Shown here piece by piece: positions 31,240 through 42,383 of a stretch of 64,000 bases of DNA (position 1 is the first letter of the stretch; each line of letters starts with the position of its first letter). The DNA is from Sporopachydermia quercuum (lineage: Eukaryota; Ascomycota; Sporopachydermiomycetes; Sporopachydermiales; Sporopachydermiaceae): contig BCGN01000007.1 in the NCBI GenBank assembly GCA_001599295.1, positions 384,433-448,432 on the forward strand, in the 5' to 3' direction. A model generated the notes under the pieces. The model was not told the origin of the DNA, ran no database searches, and saw only the letters and a list, made by a program, of their open reading frames with translations. Both the position numbers and the translations under genes were made by a program.

Positions 31240-33423
31240 ATGGCTGGCATGGAAGCTAGCGTTGAATCTGGCGTGGGAGAAGGAAACGGAAAGAAAGACC
31301 GAAATGCATCTAATGGAGATTTTTCCACAGCCGATATGGTTTCCAGTTTGGATTCTGTCTCGGAAGACACAAGCGCCCGTCTTTTGAACCTTCGGAAGGA
31401 AATGGTACGCCATGGCATATGCGTATATATCATCCCATCGGAAGACGAACACCAAAGCGAATACACATCTCCTGCCGATCAACGTCGAGCTTTCATTTCT
31501 GGCTTTACTGGTTCAGCAGGAATAGCGATCGTGACTATTTCCCACAATCCAGATGATGCTGCTCTTGCAGGTAATGCCGCATTATCGACCGATGGGCGCT
31601 ATTTCCTACAAGCTAAATCTCAACTAGACAAAAACTGGAGACTTTTGAAACAAGGCGCTAAAAACGAACCAACATGGCAAGATTACAGCATTGCTTCTGC
31701 TATGAAATATAACAAGGATTCACATGCTATAGGAAGAATAGGCGTTGATCCTCGACTGATCTCTAACTCGTTAGCTACAGATTTCAAAGAGATTATCCGC
31801 AACTCGCTTTCCAACAAGTATCAACCGCCAATTGAAATAGAGCTTGTCCCAGTGGTGGAAAATCTAGTTGATATTGTATGGAAAAATTTTGGCGGTCAAC
31901 CTGAAAGGCCCCATGATACAATCACTATACATCCTCTGAAATACACTGGAATGAGATTTACCAGTAAGATCCTAAGGCTTAGGTGCGAAATGAAGAAAAT
32001 AAACGCTCATGCTTTTATAGTATCTGCTTTAGACGAAATAGCATGGATTTTAAATCTGAGAGGAAACGATATCCCATACAATCCAGTTTTTTTCGCTTAT
32101 TTGATAGTGCTGAAGACTCGTGCTGTGTTGTATATACAAGAAGAGAAGCTTAGTGAGGAAGTGAAAGACCATTTGATGGAACTTGATGGACTAAAGGTAA
32201 AGAAATATAGCGATATCTGGCTTGATTTGAAGTCTTTAAAGCTTGATGTTGAAAGCGAAAGGTTTCAATTGAGTAAGAATACTAAAGAGATCTCTTATGG
32301 AACTCCGCCTTATCTAGCACCTATCAATCTCATGCACGAGGAAACGATATCAAATTCGGGCAAAAATTCAGCATCCACTAGCACTGGAGGTTCTGATTCC
32401 GACAAAACATCAATTCCAGATCCTATTATTGCTATGGGATTGACTGCATCCTGGGCTCTAGTTGACTCCATAGGAGAAAGACTAGTTAAGCTAATACCAT
32501 CACCAGTGGAGATCGCCAAAGGTGTTAAAAACGAAACGGAACTTGCAGGGCATAAAGCTGCTCAAATCAAGGACGGAGTGGCTCTCGTAAGATACTGGGC
32601 ATGGCTGGAGTCTGAATTGATCAAAGGCACTCAAATCAACGAATACGATGCGGCGTTGAAATCGCTGGAGTTCCGAAAACAATTGCCAAACTTCATGGGC
32701 CTTTCGTTTGAAACTATCTCGTCTACTGGCGGAAATGCCTCTATTATTCACTATGCACCACCCAAGGAAAACTCTGCTGTGATTGATATAAATGCTGTTT
32801 ATTTGAACGATACAGGAGCCCAATTTCTAGAAGGCACAACAGATACTACACGGACGTTTCATTTTGGCAACCCGAAACCTGAAGAGAAGAATGCTTACAC
32901 ACTTGTATTAAAAGGCCACATCGCTATAGCTAGAACTGTGTTCCCTGACGGAAGCAATGGGTACATGCTTGATACACTGGCGCGGCAGTTTCTATGGCAG
33001 CAAGGACTGGACTATCGGCACGGAACCGGACACGGAGTCGGATCCTATTTGAACGTTCATGAGGGTCCTTTCGGAATAGGATTCCGAGCTAGCTACCGAG
33101 ATATCCCGTTCAGAATCGGTAATATATGTTCTAATGAACCAGGATACTACGAAGACGGCAAATTTGGTATACGGATAGAAAGTATTGTAGCCGTCAAGGA
33201 AATAGATACTAGGTATAAGTTTGGAGATAAGAAGTATCTTGGTTTTGAAACAGTGACAATGGTTCCGTTATGTTTGAAGTTGATTAATAAAGAAATGCTT
33301 AACAAAGAGGAGATTGAATGGGTGAACGAATATCATAGCAAAGTGTATAAAACGTTATTTTCTTACTTGAGGTCTGATGAATATGCGTTGGTTTGGTTGA
33401 AGGAGAATACGAGAGGGTTATGA
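31240..33423 (+). CDS. FRA1: Aminopeptidase P family protein Fra1
   Basis: Homolog of S. cerevisiae Fra1 (YLL029W), a cytosolic Xaa-Pro aminopeptidase-like protein that works with Fra2 and Grx3/4 to signal iron-sulfur status to Aft1/2. The 727 residues from ATG 31240 compare with 749. Creatinase-like N-terminal domains lead to an M24B pita-bread domain. All five expected metal ligands are visible: D in NDTGAQF, D in GTTDTTRT, H in LNVHEGP, E in NEPGYYED and E in GIRIES. A roughly 25-residue Ser/Thr/Gly insert precedes IPDPIIAMG. The open frame continues 25 codons upstream to a GTG, but no ATG is there, so I start at 31240 (another ATG follows at 31249). Confidence 0.92.
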   Translation: MAGMEASVESGVGEGNGKKDRNASNGDFSTADMVSSLDSVSEDTSARLLNLRKEMVRHGICVYIIPSEDEHQSEYTSPADQRRAFISGFTGSAGIAIVTISHNPDDAALAGNAALSTDGRYFLQAKSQLDKNWRLLKQGAKNEPTWQDYSIASAMKYNKDSHAIGRIGVDPRLISNSLATDFKEIIRNSLSNKYQPPIEIELVPVVENLVDIVWKNFGGQPERPHDTITIHPLKYTGMRFTSKILRLRCEMKKINAHAFIVSALDEIAWILNLRGNDIPYNPVFFAYLIVLKTRAVLYIQEEKLSEEVKDHLMELDGLKVKKYSDIWLDLKSLKLDVESERFQLSKNTKEISYGTPPYLAPINLMHEETISNSGKNSASTSTGGSDSDKTSIPDPIIAMGLTASWALVDSIGERLVKLIPSPVEIAKGVKNETELAGHKAAQIKDGVALVRYWAWLESELIKGTQINEYDAALKSLEFRKQLPNFMGLSFETISSTGGNASIIHYAPPKENSAVIDINAVYLNDTGAQFLEGTTDTTRTFHFGNPKPEEKNAYTLVLKGHIAIARTVFPDGSNGYMLDTLARQFLWQQGLDYRHGTGHGVGSYLNVHEGPFGIGFRASYRDIPFRIGNICSNEPGYYEDGKFGIRIESIVAVKEIDTRYKFGDKKYLGFETVTMVPLCLKLINKEMLNKEEIEWVNEYHSKVYKTLFSYLRSDEYALVWLKENTRGL

Positions 33424-34612
33424 GGTAGTTGAGCTTTGAACAGTGACTTTATCATGGTGAGATAGTTAGAAGGTGTTTATATTGGTCCAATGACATATAC
33501 AATCTTCAGGACCTAGCGCAAGATTTATGAGGTTGAAGTTTACTGTAGAAAGCTGGCTGTAATAGCCACTAAGAAGCAACGATCCTTTGAGAGTGGATCT
33601 AACAATGCCAGCGAGTGTCTTAGGACTGGAAGTGCGGACATATATGATATCGCATGGTAACACTGCTGAGCACTGATATCACATAGGACATTAGGACGGC
33701 TGTGTATGATAATATAATGATACAGCAANGCGTTTATTAGCTAAACGCGTATGTTGAAATAAATGCATTCCAATGGAAAGGTTGCCACTGCTGAACAATA
33801 GTAATAATCATGGTAAAAATAGTAGAAATAACAGCAAGTATACTTGATCCTTTATGTTAGTTATCTGCAAGGAAATATACTATTTTCAAATGAATGCAAA
33901 TAAGTACAAACTCTAAACTACTACCAACAATACAAACAAATCAAGATTGTACTTAACAATTGAAAGATCAAGTGTATTTTCATCAACACGTCCAATTTCA
34001 CTCACAATTTCACTTCGTGGACCAGTGAATGTCATAAGCTATATAATACTTTAATGAATGTAATTAGAATCAAAGGAGGATGCATTCTTGTCAAATGCTT
34101 TAGAAAACTTACTATAATAATTATGTCGCTCATGGCAACACAAGATAATAGTATCAAACTCATGATTTATTCGTTGAACGTCTTTACTTTACTCTATTGA
34201 GTAGCATTGTCTTTACAGTGAATAGTAGTATTACCACACTACTTTTGTTCATTCTTCCTTCTGGCTTCTACTCTTCTCCCATGAATAATGATATACCCTT
34301 TCACTAGCCGTAGATAATAATATAACGAGTTCTTTTCTTTTATTNAAAACCTATACTATAACTATATAGCAATAGACTAATAAATACCAATATAAATACC
34401 AATATAACAGATATCTTCATAAGGCACATTCAATCATATTAATCATTTACTTATCTTTTGCTTGCTGACTAGCTGTTACTGGTTATNAATAGCTACTTTT
34501 ATGCTTCTACTATGCTTACTGTTATGTTATTATTATACTGAGTAATATGCAAGAAGCTAGTCGTTTGAAAATGATTAATCATTCCTTCTAGTTCATTTTC
34601 TACCTGCTGAAC
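33424..34612. other. Convergent 3' flanks of FRA1 and CDC4
   Basis: 1.2 kb of AT-rich DNA with no gene. An ACGCGT at 33745-33750 has no promoter next to it and is probably chance. Confidence 0.55.
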
Positions 34613-37084
34613 TTATCTATCAACAGTACCGTAGGTGGAATTTGATTCAGAATTTGTTGATGCTAAATAGACAGGACGTTCATCAGAAACACGTTCAGAA
34701 CCAGAAATCAATTCGATTTGTGCTGTGGGTTCCTCCTTTCGATCGCTGTCAGTGTCTAGCTCATCTATTTCATCAATATCATTGCCGAAATCAAGTATTT
34801 CAATAGACGTTTCTTCAGCTCTTTGAACAGCAGCGACACATCGTTGGGAATCAAATCTGACTTGCCAGATTCCTGTGGTTTCGCCTCCTAAAAGGTTTTT
34901 AACAAGCTCGCCAGATTTAATATCCCATAGTTTTAGCATTTCATCAGATCCTGATATCACTTTACGATCATCGTGCTGGAAACACGTGATAGGCCCAACA
35001 TGTCCTTCTAGCTTATGGATGCATCTTCCATTATCAGGGTTCCAGACTCTTAACGTTGAATCCGCTGCTGCTGATACTAGTGCCGTTCTGCTTAAATCCA
35101 GTAGACCTACCAATGAGGTATGTCCAGTTAGGGTGTATAAACAAGAACCAGTTTTCAAACACCACACTTTTACTTGAGAGTCCATGGATCCTGAAATGCA
35201 TCTATTTCTTTTGTAATCTATCAAAGTAGAGTAAACCCTTTGCTGATGTCCTGCCAGAAGCCATTTACAAGTCCCGGTTTCGATATCCCATATCCTAACA
35301 TGAGTGTCATAAGACCCCGACGCAGCAATATTACCGTATCCGGAAATAGCTCTAACAGATTGTGAGTGCCCGACTAGTAACCGAACGAAGTATGGATTAA
35401 CTCTCTCGCTTCCCGACAAAAAGTCAGGACCGTCCGTTTTAGGCATTTTCCAGACTCGAAGGGTGGAGTCTCGAGACCCAGTGATAATAAGGGGCTCTTT
35501 AGGATATATGATTGGTTTTCCGCTGGAATGAACTCCTATTTGAACTGGTTCTAATATATGCAAACATCTCACGGTAGACGTGTGTCCATAGAACACATGG
35601 GTGCATCTTCCCTTTTTAATGTCCCATATTCTAACCGTACGATCTGTAGATCCAGATACTAATCGATTACCTGTATACTGTAATGCCCATACTCCACCTT
35701 CATGTCCTTTCAGAATTGACCTGACTCTACCAGTTTCCGTATCATACACATTGATGTTCAGATCATCAGAGCCCGTTATAATCTTATCATGATCAAACTG
35801 TAGGCATGTAACAACACTTGAACCATGACCTGGGACAGAAAGCTGTTTAGGTCTGAAATGCGGATCCATCCATCTAGCGTTAATTCTTTCCCGCCTTCTG
35901 AATGCTAGTTTGTATAGATTCAGAGACTTTCTAGATAATTCGTTAGGTGCATCTGGTTCTAATTTTAAATCCAGAACTGGTTTTGATTCTAGTCGTCGGT
36001 TTAGCACCTTTTCAACGCCCCGTGGTGATAGCAATTCCATTCCTTTCACTATAGCTCCGGGGTATCTTTGCCGTTCCCTCCTAAGCATTTTCTCCAGTAG
36101 TTTCAGCTCCCAGTTTTCCAGAGCATCTTCATTACGGAAAAAGCTTTTCCAGAGCGTGACTGATGAATCTATCAATCTATTCCAGCTTCTACATACTTGA
36201 GCAGCTGCCAAGAGTGATTTATGATCTAAGTACGAGAATATCTGAAGGCCAACCTCTATGGGAACTCCAGTAACAATGTCTCTTCGTAGATTAGGAACAA
36301 TGGTGTTCGCAATAGCAGAAAGAGTCTTTCGATCGCATTGCTGTAGTAATCGGAACATAAGGCTTCGTTGTGCTGTAGGGTCCATGCAAATGAAGTATCG
36401 TTCTAGATCAACCGAAGGAGTAAGTAAAGGTACACTAATTTCCTCCGAAGACACAGTGTCCACCAACATTATGTCTTTTTCTGTTGGAGAGCCTTCAATA
36501 ATAGGACTGGCCCCAGGAGAAGGAAAAGGCATTTGAGCTGAGTCTGGAGGGCTCGCCGGTGGAGCTGACGGTGATAATGCAGGTGGTTTGCATGGTGTTT
36601 CTAAAGTAGCACCAGCAGGCACTCTGGAAACGTGAGATTGGGTCAGCCTTCTTTTGGTGTGTCTATCTGGTTGTAATAGCTCTTGTCTATGGTCTTCTTG
36701 ATACGTGGTTGTATGATACTCATCATAAGTAGTGGGATCAGAATCTTCCATAATTTCTTCACAAACATCAGATCCTGTGTGCGAAGATCTTCTTTTCCTT
36801 CCCACAGAAAATATTTCCTGCGTTNCAACACNTGGCTGAACATTCTCAGCTTCTGGTTTAGAAGAAATACTGAGTAGAGCCCACTTCTGGCTCAGATGAT
36901 GCTCCGACATCGACACCCCTCTGGAGCTATTGTTAAACGGAAGACATTGGAATATATAGGGCACAGGTATTGATTGTAATGGATATTTGCTGACTTGTTG
37001 AACAACATAGCGCTGTTCTTTGCTGTGAATAGTCGCAAGCTCTTCTGTCTCCGTATCAGGCTCAATTTCCATATCCATTTTCAT
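34613..37084 (-). CDS. CDC4: SCF F-box protein Cdc4
   Basis: Substrate receptor of the SCF ubiquitin ligase that binds phosphorylated Sic1, Far1 and other regulators and drives G1/S entry. It is 823 residues long (779 in S. cerevisiae). A disordered N-terminus contains a basic KRRSS cluster (97-101) and Pro/Ser stretches. A dimerisation helix lies at about 235-272 (DPTAQRSLMFRLLQQC) and the F-box at 273-316 (VPIEVGLQIFSYLDHKSLL). Eight WD40 repeats run from about 419 (GHGSSVVTCLQFDHDKIITGSDD). The phosphodegron pocket arginines are present, for example R485 in STDRTVRIWD and the R of GSRDSTLRVW. Codons with N occur near 36825 and 36832. The WD blade order and linker insertions match Cdc4 better than Met30. 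Confidence 0.95.
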   Translation of the reverse strand: MKMDMEIEPDTETEELATIHSKEQRYVVQQVSKYPLQSIPVPYIFQCLPFNNSSRGVSMSEHHLSQKWALLSISSKPEAENVQPXVXTQEIFSVGRKRRSSHTGSDVCEEIMEDSDPTTYDEYHTTTYQEDHRQELLQPDRHTKRRLTQSHVSRVPAGATLETPCKPPALSPSAPPASPPDSAQMPFPSPGASPIIEGSPTEKDIMLVDTVSSEEISVPLLTPSVDLERYFICMDPTAQRSLMFRLLQQCDRKTLSAIANTIVPNLRRDIVTGVPIEVGLQIFSYLDHKSLLAAAQVCRSWNRLIDSSVTLWKSFFRNEDALENWELKLLEKMLRRERQRYPGAIVKGMELLSPRGVEKVLNRRLESKPVLDLKLEPDAPNELSRKSLNLYKLAFRRRERINARWMDPHFRPKQLSVPGHGSSVVTCLQFDHDKIITGSDDLNINVYDTETGRVRSILKGHEGGVWALQYTGNRLVSGSTDRTVRIWDIKKGRCTHVFYGHTSTVRCLHILEPVQIGVHSSGKPIIYPKEPLIITGSRDSTLRVWKMPKTDGPDFLSGSERVNPYFVRLLVGHSQSVRAISGYGNIAASGSYDTHVRIWDIETGTCKWLLAGHQQRVYSTLIDYKRNRCISGSMDSQVKVWCLKTGSCLYTLTGHTSLVGLLDLSRTALVSAAADSTLRVWNPDNGRCIHKLEGHVGPITCFQHDDRKVISGSDEMLKLWDIKSGELVKNLLGGETTGIWQVRFDSQRCVAAVQRAEETSIEILDFGNDIDEIDELDTDSDRKEEPTAQIELISGSERVSDERPVYLASTNSESNSTYGTVDR

Positions 37085-38355
37085 GGCGGTTATAGTTGGT
37101 TCGCACTAAGAAAAGATTTGGTTTGTGTTGATAGCACACCGACGCAACATTTCCTGACTCTTCTGTTTCGTGGCAGAAAAAACCACATTAAAAACTGTAG
37201 AAAACCCTTATTTGAGTAAAAATGTTTGATGAAATTGACAGCAAAAACAACAGAAAAATAACCAAATATCGAAGCAGGTTGAATGAGATCTCGCTGTTGA
37301 TGTCTACGTGAAATAAACAGTGTACACAGACTGTTAGGTAGTGCTAAAGCTGATCTTACCAGAAAATCTTTTGCACAAAAGAACCGAGTATAAGTGCAAT
37401 CAGTTAGTCATTCTAAAGCTCCAGATACCTGCTCTTTTTCGGAGTTTTCACTGATTTGCTAAGGAGGATGTATTGAGCTGGTGTTTATGGTCAGCGAGAT
37501 GGATTTTATTTTGTTGGACGTTGAGGAGAAAGATAATAATTATATAATCAGGAATAGTTGGAAATATATTTTTGATTGGATAATATAGTATTATGTAATA
37601 CAATATCATATAGTAATCCATTGTGTTCCCATTATTCTCTTTTCTGTCGGGCAGTCTCAAGACCGGTTCTTGAAACATTTGCTTGGGTTTCAAGCTTTTG
37701 TAGTATTTGTCACATCGTATGTTGTACTGGAAAAATGCATAAAAAAAAGTGAATCAAATATCCATGAGTTCTGTTACTTCTTTAATGGAAAATAGAAGGA
37801 TCTGGCGTTGCATGTACAGAGAACAATTGGAGATTTCTGTATGTTTGTCGTGTACGAATTGGTGATAGTTGTTTGAACCCACTTGCTGGATAGGTAGCAG
37901 GCTAATGCAAATTTGGGTACAGTTTCAATCAATCTGTTAGCAAGCATCAAAATAGTGTTTATATCAACAGATTATAAGACGCTTCTCAAGTCGGATAACT
38001 TCCATATTTCGGAGAAAAGTTAAATCGTCGTAGAGCAACCTTATAGACAACTGAACACACTACATAGATCAACTGGAAGTGAAAGTGCATGAACGGTCTT
38101 CGCTGATAGTGATTGTTAGCTGTTAATCAAAGAAAAAGGAAAGCCATTAACCCTCCGTTATCTCAACATAGGTATACCATTTGGGGTGTGAGCGTGAGCT
38201 ATTATTTATCTATTACTATACAGCAATAAACACATACGCTACAACGAACAATTCAATCAGCATCAACTCGTATAGCACAGTCGACAGTATATGCCAATCG
38301 ATGAATTGGCATCAAATAAACAGTTATTGCGGCTTTTAAACTTCATAATATCAAA
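37085..38355. other. Divergent promoter region of CDC4 and PTA1
   Basis: 1.27 kb with no supported gene. An 81-codon minus frame at 37448-37693 starts with TTG and is Ile/Tyr-rich low-complexity sequence. A TTTCGGAGA motif lies near 37990. Confidence 0.55.
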
Positions 38356-41023
38356 ATGGCTGAAGCTGCGGCCCAACTAGAACAACTAGAAGCAGCCAAA
38401 TCGTTGGTGAAGTCTAATCCTTCTGTTATTTCTCAAATTCTAAGGTCGGTATTCCCTGTAGCAGGCAGATCAGAACTTTTAATAAGACAATGGTGTATTG
38501 GTTTCATTGCGGACCTGTTTACTGGTGATGACAACTCATTAGCATTGAAATCATTGGTTGACCCTCAACAGTATGATTCATTAGTATTAGAATGCCTAGA
38601 TGTATTAGTTACGTTGGTATCTGATGTTCATGTGTCTATTTTACAACCAACCATTAGGACATTCACATCAATATTTCCTGCAGTATTCTTGCAAGTGTAA
38701 GTTTTATTTGATAGCTGTTATAGAAAATTTTGGTGATGACTTTATTAGTGCTTTTTCTAGTATTTTTACGCAATCTATTCTTCCTCTTCATGTTTCTAAG
38801 TATACTAACGATTCTACGTAGAGCAAAAAATGAGGCATTAAAACAAGAATGGGAAAAATTAACCTATATTAAAACATTTATCATGGAAAACTTATTCACA
38901 ATAGAGGATCCAAGCAAATCGGTGTTAATCCCTAAACCTGAATCAAGCCATATAGTATCTTTAAGGCCTATGGTGATCAAATGTTTCCAAGTTATTATCA
39001 GCTGCCAAGTTCCTCTATTGAGAGATCCTCGTTTAGCTAGTAGAAACAAATCATTCGATATTTCGTTATCAATGGTCCCATCTGATCATCAATTGATTTC
39101 ACGGTTTGTTGAAGCTGAAGCACAGGGATTGCTTGATAGAATGTTGCATGTTTTAGTAGAAGCAGACGTGTAAGTGTGGTTTGCAATTATATTTTCTTAC
39201 TTCATTGATTTTTTGACACTATTTACTGTTCACTATTTATTTTACCATGTCTTTACTAACATAACTAACATACCTTTAGAGAAGCAAATGCTATAACAGC
39301 CACTTTAAATGCTCTTCCACCTTTAATGAGGAAAAGACCTTCACTGTTAAGCAAAATCATCAATGGTCTACTACATTTCAACTTCACAGAATTCAGAAGA
39401 TACCATGGCCTATCAGATGGTAAGCCTTTGGCAATGCCGATCAAGCTACCGGTAAATATCTCTAAAGAGGAATCAGAGATTGCAATGAAACATTGCTTAA
39501 GTGTTAAGTTTGTAGAAAAGCAGCTAAACCTTGTGTTGCATAACATACTGAAAAATGGCTATGCTCAACATTTCAATGGCAAATTGCAAAGATTCATACA
39601 AGCCTTGAATTCACCGAACCCAGAAGGAGCCAAAAGGCCATCTGCAGCTGTTGATACAAAAGCAGAGCTTCCGGATACTTTACCTGCTTCCAAACGTCAG
39701 AAAACAAGCGAAAGCCAGAGCCAGCAAAGTTCTGGTTTGCTTAATGATATATCATCTGTACTACAGAAGGCTGAACCAATAGTGAAATCAAAAGAGCTTG
39801 CTGATGCTTTTCGGCTTATTGATTTTAATGATCCATTAGCCTCATTTGATATTTCAACGTTACCGCAGGATATTTTGATCAATCTTGCTCTTACAGCATT
39901 AGTCACAGCTGATACTGATCAGCTGCAAAAGGCTGTATCTCTAATACAAGCTAGAATGGCATATCAACAGCAATATGTTCCAACTGAAGAGAAGGAGCCT
40001 AAACTAGAAGATTCTGCTAGTGACGATGATTATGATCCTGATGGAATTCTATTGCCTGGCGATAGTATTGATGGTGTAAATCAGCAGGCAGAAGCTACAT
40101 CAGAAGATCAACGGCAACAGAAGGGAGAGAAAAGTATCGCTGGTGGGTTAAGAGCATCATCAACGTTTACTTTACCTCCACCAAGAAAACTGACCATCAA
40201 AGAGAAACGCAAACAAATAGTAAGCATTGTAGAAAGATTTTACAAGCTTAAGGAGTCAGAAATCAACTCATCTTCGGCAAACAATCAACAGGACAAAGCT
40301 GGACTGCAAGGGAGAAATCTTGCGGTTGATCGTATGGCTCTGGAAAAATGGACCAGTGATTCCTGGTTGGTGATTTTGACGAGACTGATCACCAGAGGTA
40401 TCAGTGGAGGAACCATCAAGAACTATGTTATCGGTGATGATGGTATTAATAGTAATGACAGCAAAGAAGGTAAAAAGAATAATCGTGATTATAATAATGA
40501 GCTGGCAGAAGTTATGAGAGAATCACTGTTCGACTACTTTGTTGCTAACTATAAAGAAAGATTGGAAGTAGTGATATCATGGTTAAATGAAGAATGGTTC
40601 AATGAAACAGTTAGTGAAATTGATGCCAATGGTGAAGTTGAATTAAAGACAAATGGCGAAGATGATAAACGAAACGTGAAGTCTAATGAGCAAACATCAG
40701 CATACTCTAAATGGGCTAATAAGATTCTCGACGTTCTATTAGCTTATATTGAACCTACTGATTCTAAGATATTATTACGACTATTGTCTGATTTGCCTTT
40801 CATTGAAGAGAATATGGTGATCAAGCTAAGATCTATATGTGTTGACCCTGGAAGGTCTAGTATGGGATTTCGGGCGGTTAAGTTTCTGTTAATGCTGCGT
40901 CCCCCTTGTGCAGCTAGTGCTGTTAAGCTTCTAGAATTACTGTACCATGATCATCAGGATGTAAATGAGCAAACAGTTCCATTGCTTAAACGGTTTGGAG
41001 GAGAAAAATATAAGGATATTTGA
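38356..41023 (+). CDS. PTA1: Pta1 (symplekin homolog), three exons
   Basis: A scaffold subunit of the cleavage and polyadenylation factor needed for mRNA 3'-end formation and snoRNA termination. Exons 38356-38696, 38822-39169 and 39280-41023 give 810 residues (785 in S. cerevisiae). Introns are 125 bases (GTAAGT..TACTAACGATTCTACGTAG) and 110 bases (GTAAGT..ACTAACATACCTTTAG), with branch sites 10-12 bases from the acceptor. Exon joins restore FLQV-AKNEALKQEWEKL and EADV-EANAITATLNALP without a shift. The N-terminal HEAT-type symplekin/Pta1 domain spans about residues 1-300. A disordered, acidic Ser/Gln-rich linker (about 310-480) and a helical C-terminal domain ending in the conserved LLRLLSDLPF region follow. 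The S. cerevisiae gene is intronless. Confidence 0.88.
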
Positions 41024-41516
41024 TGTGCAATATAATAGACAAAGAGGACTCTAATGTTAGATATATGAGATTTAGAATATCTCGCAAGCTTGCGGCTGCT
41101 GTTGTAGCAGATGTGTTCTAGAGTTTTAGGGAGCTTATTTCTTCTAACAAAATCACTAGTTCCAAAATTTTGATGTCTTGATAAGATGAATCGATATAGT
41201 TACTTTTATATATTATATGGTTAATCCAAATTCATGAAGCGTTCAGAACTTCTCATCCTATTGTCGTATATCTTCCCTCTAGGTGCATGATTTTGCGTTA
41301 ATGCAGGAATTCGTCTCCCATTAATTTAATTCATGTTAGGTTGTCGTATGAATAAATATCGTGACACTATCTCTCTTCGTGAATGAAAGGTTTGGGACCA
41401 AATTTAGTTTCAAGTTAAACAATAAATGGTAACAACTGATTGACTCAAGAACTAAGACCAATTAAAGAATCGATGTTTTGTGATGCTGTTCTAAGATTTT
41501 GGCTATATGGTCGCAA
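41024..41516. other. Intergenic region after PTA1
   Basis: About 490 bases of AT-rich sequence without coding or RNA signal. It would contain the promoter of the next ORF if that ORF is expressed. Confidence 0.5.
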
Positions 41517-42059
41517 ATGTTAAAGAAGAGTGCCTATTTTGAAGGTTATAGCACGAGGAGTACATTTCCTGGAGGCAACGACGAAATTCTCTTACTTTTT
41601 TCCCACAACCCTGTTTTGGATTCTCACCCGGATACTTCCTCCGATGATGGGGATATCAACGGTTCGGATGATAACTTCTCCGATTCCGACAGCAAGTGGC
41701 TTGGAATCACCNCTGGACTTAACTCCAGAAGCGGAAAGGATGCTACAAACCAGGACTCTGAAAAAAGGGTAAANAGCGGAATATATGATAGGAAAATTCA
41801 GGCTTTGTTCTACTAAGATCTCCGATTTGGCTCTAATAAAAGTCTGNCCAGACATAAATGTTTTAACAGTGAAAACAATGAATTTGAGACTTCCTGCATT
41901 TTTGATGCGTTATCCCAGTTTCACAATAACGAGGAAAAAGCCCGCAAAGGTATTAATGGAGTTGTTGATGCTGATAATAGAGGTGTAGCTACTAGCAAGA
42001 AAGCAACAGCTAGACCAAATTCAGCCTTGCATACTCATCGCAGTGCATTGCTAGATTAA
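41517..42059 (+). pseudogene. Unrecognised acidic Ser/Asp-rich ORF interrupted by one in-frame stop
   Basis: From ATG 41517 the frame runs 99 codons to TAA at 41814-41816, and the same frame then stays open a further 80 codons to TAA at 42057-42059. Both halves look coding: the first is acidic and Ser-rich (DTSSDDGDINGSDDNFSDSD), the second is hydrophilic with SCIFDALSQFHNNEEKARK and a basic end. I do not recognise the family. Three N bases (41712, 41774, 41847) fall inside, so the stop may be a sequencing error, an allelic difference, a real decay, or an intron I cannot define: GT at 41769 with nearby AGs does not keep frame. The frame is open slightly upstream of the ATG, so a missing 5' exon is possible. 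Confidence 0.4.
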
Positions 42060-42227
42060 AATTTGAGAATATTTGATGTTAATTTATGTAGCTTAAAACA
42101 TAATAATCCCTTTTACTTGATATTAAAATACAGTAAGCTCTTTTATCGGTCTTAATAATCGAATCAGTAGTCTCTTGTTACGTTTCTTACAAAGAAAAAA
42201 ATTCAAATGATGTAATAGTAAATGAGA

Positions 42228-42383
42228 TTAGTAGTTTTCATGTCTAACTAAATCCAACTTGTCACGGTCGTTTTGTCTTGATTCTCTCAGATCAACACCC
42301 AATTTGGCGAATTTGGCCAAGACAAAGAAAACGTTACTGGTGTTGACCACCTCCTTCAACAACCAACTAGTGAACTGTCCCAT
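42228..42383 (-). CDS. Small 51-residue protein, unrecognised
   Basis: An ATG-to-TAA frame too short for ordinary ORF calls. It begins MGQFTSWLLKEVVNTSNVFF and ends with a charged segment (LRESRQNDRDKLDLVRHENY). A hydrophobic helix of about residues 12-30 is followed by a basic/acidic tail, reminiscent of small subunits of mitochondrial membrane complexes, though I cannot assign one. Its codon use (GTC, GCC, TTC, AAC, TTG, AAG) is biased like the highly expressed GAPDH gene and unlike the AT-rich surroundings, which is the main evidence that it is real. It lies between the split ORF and PKC1, divergent from PKC1. Confidence 0.5.
   Translation of the reverse strand: MGQFTSWLLKEVVNTSNVFFVLAKFAKLGVDLRESRQNDRDKLDLVRHENY

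Noticed and set aside
33745-33750. ACGCGT between FRA1 and CDC4
   Set aside because: Lies between two gene ends with no promoter nearby; likely chance.
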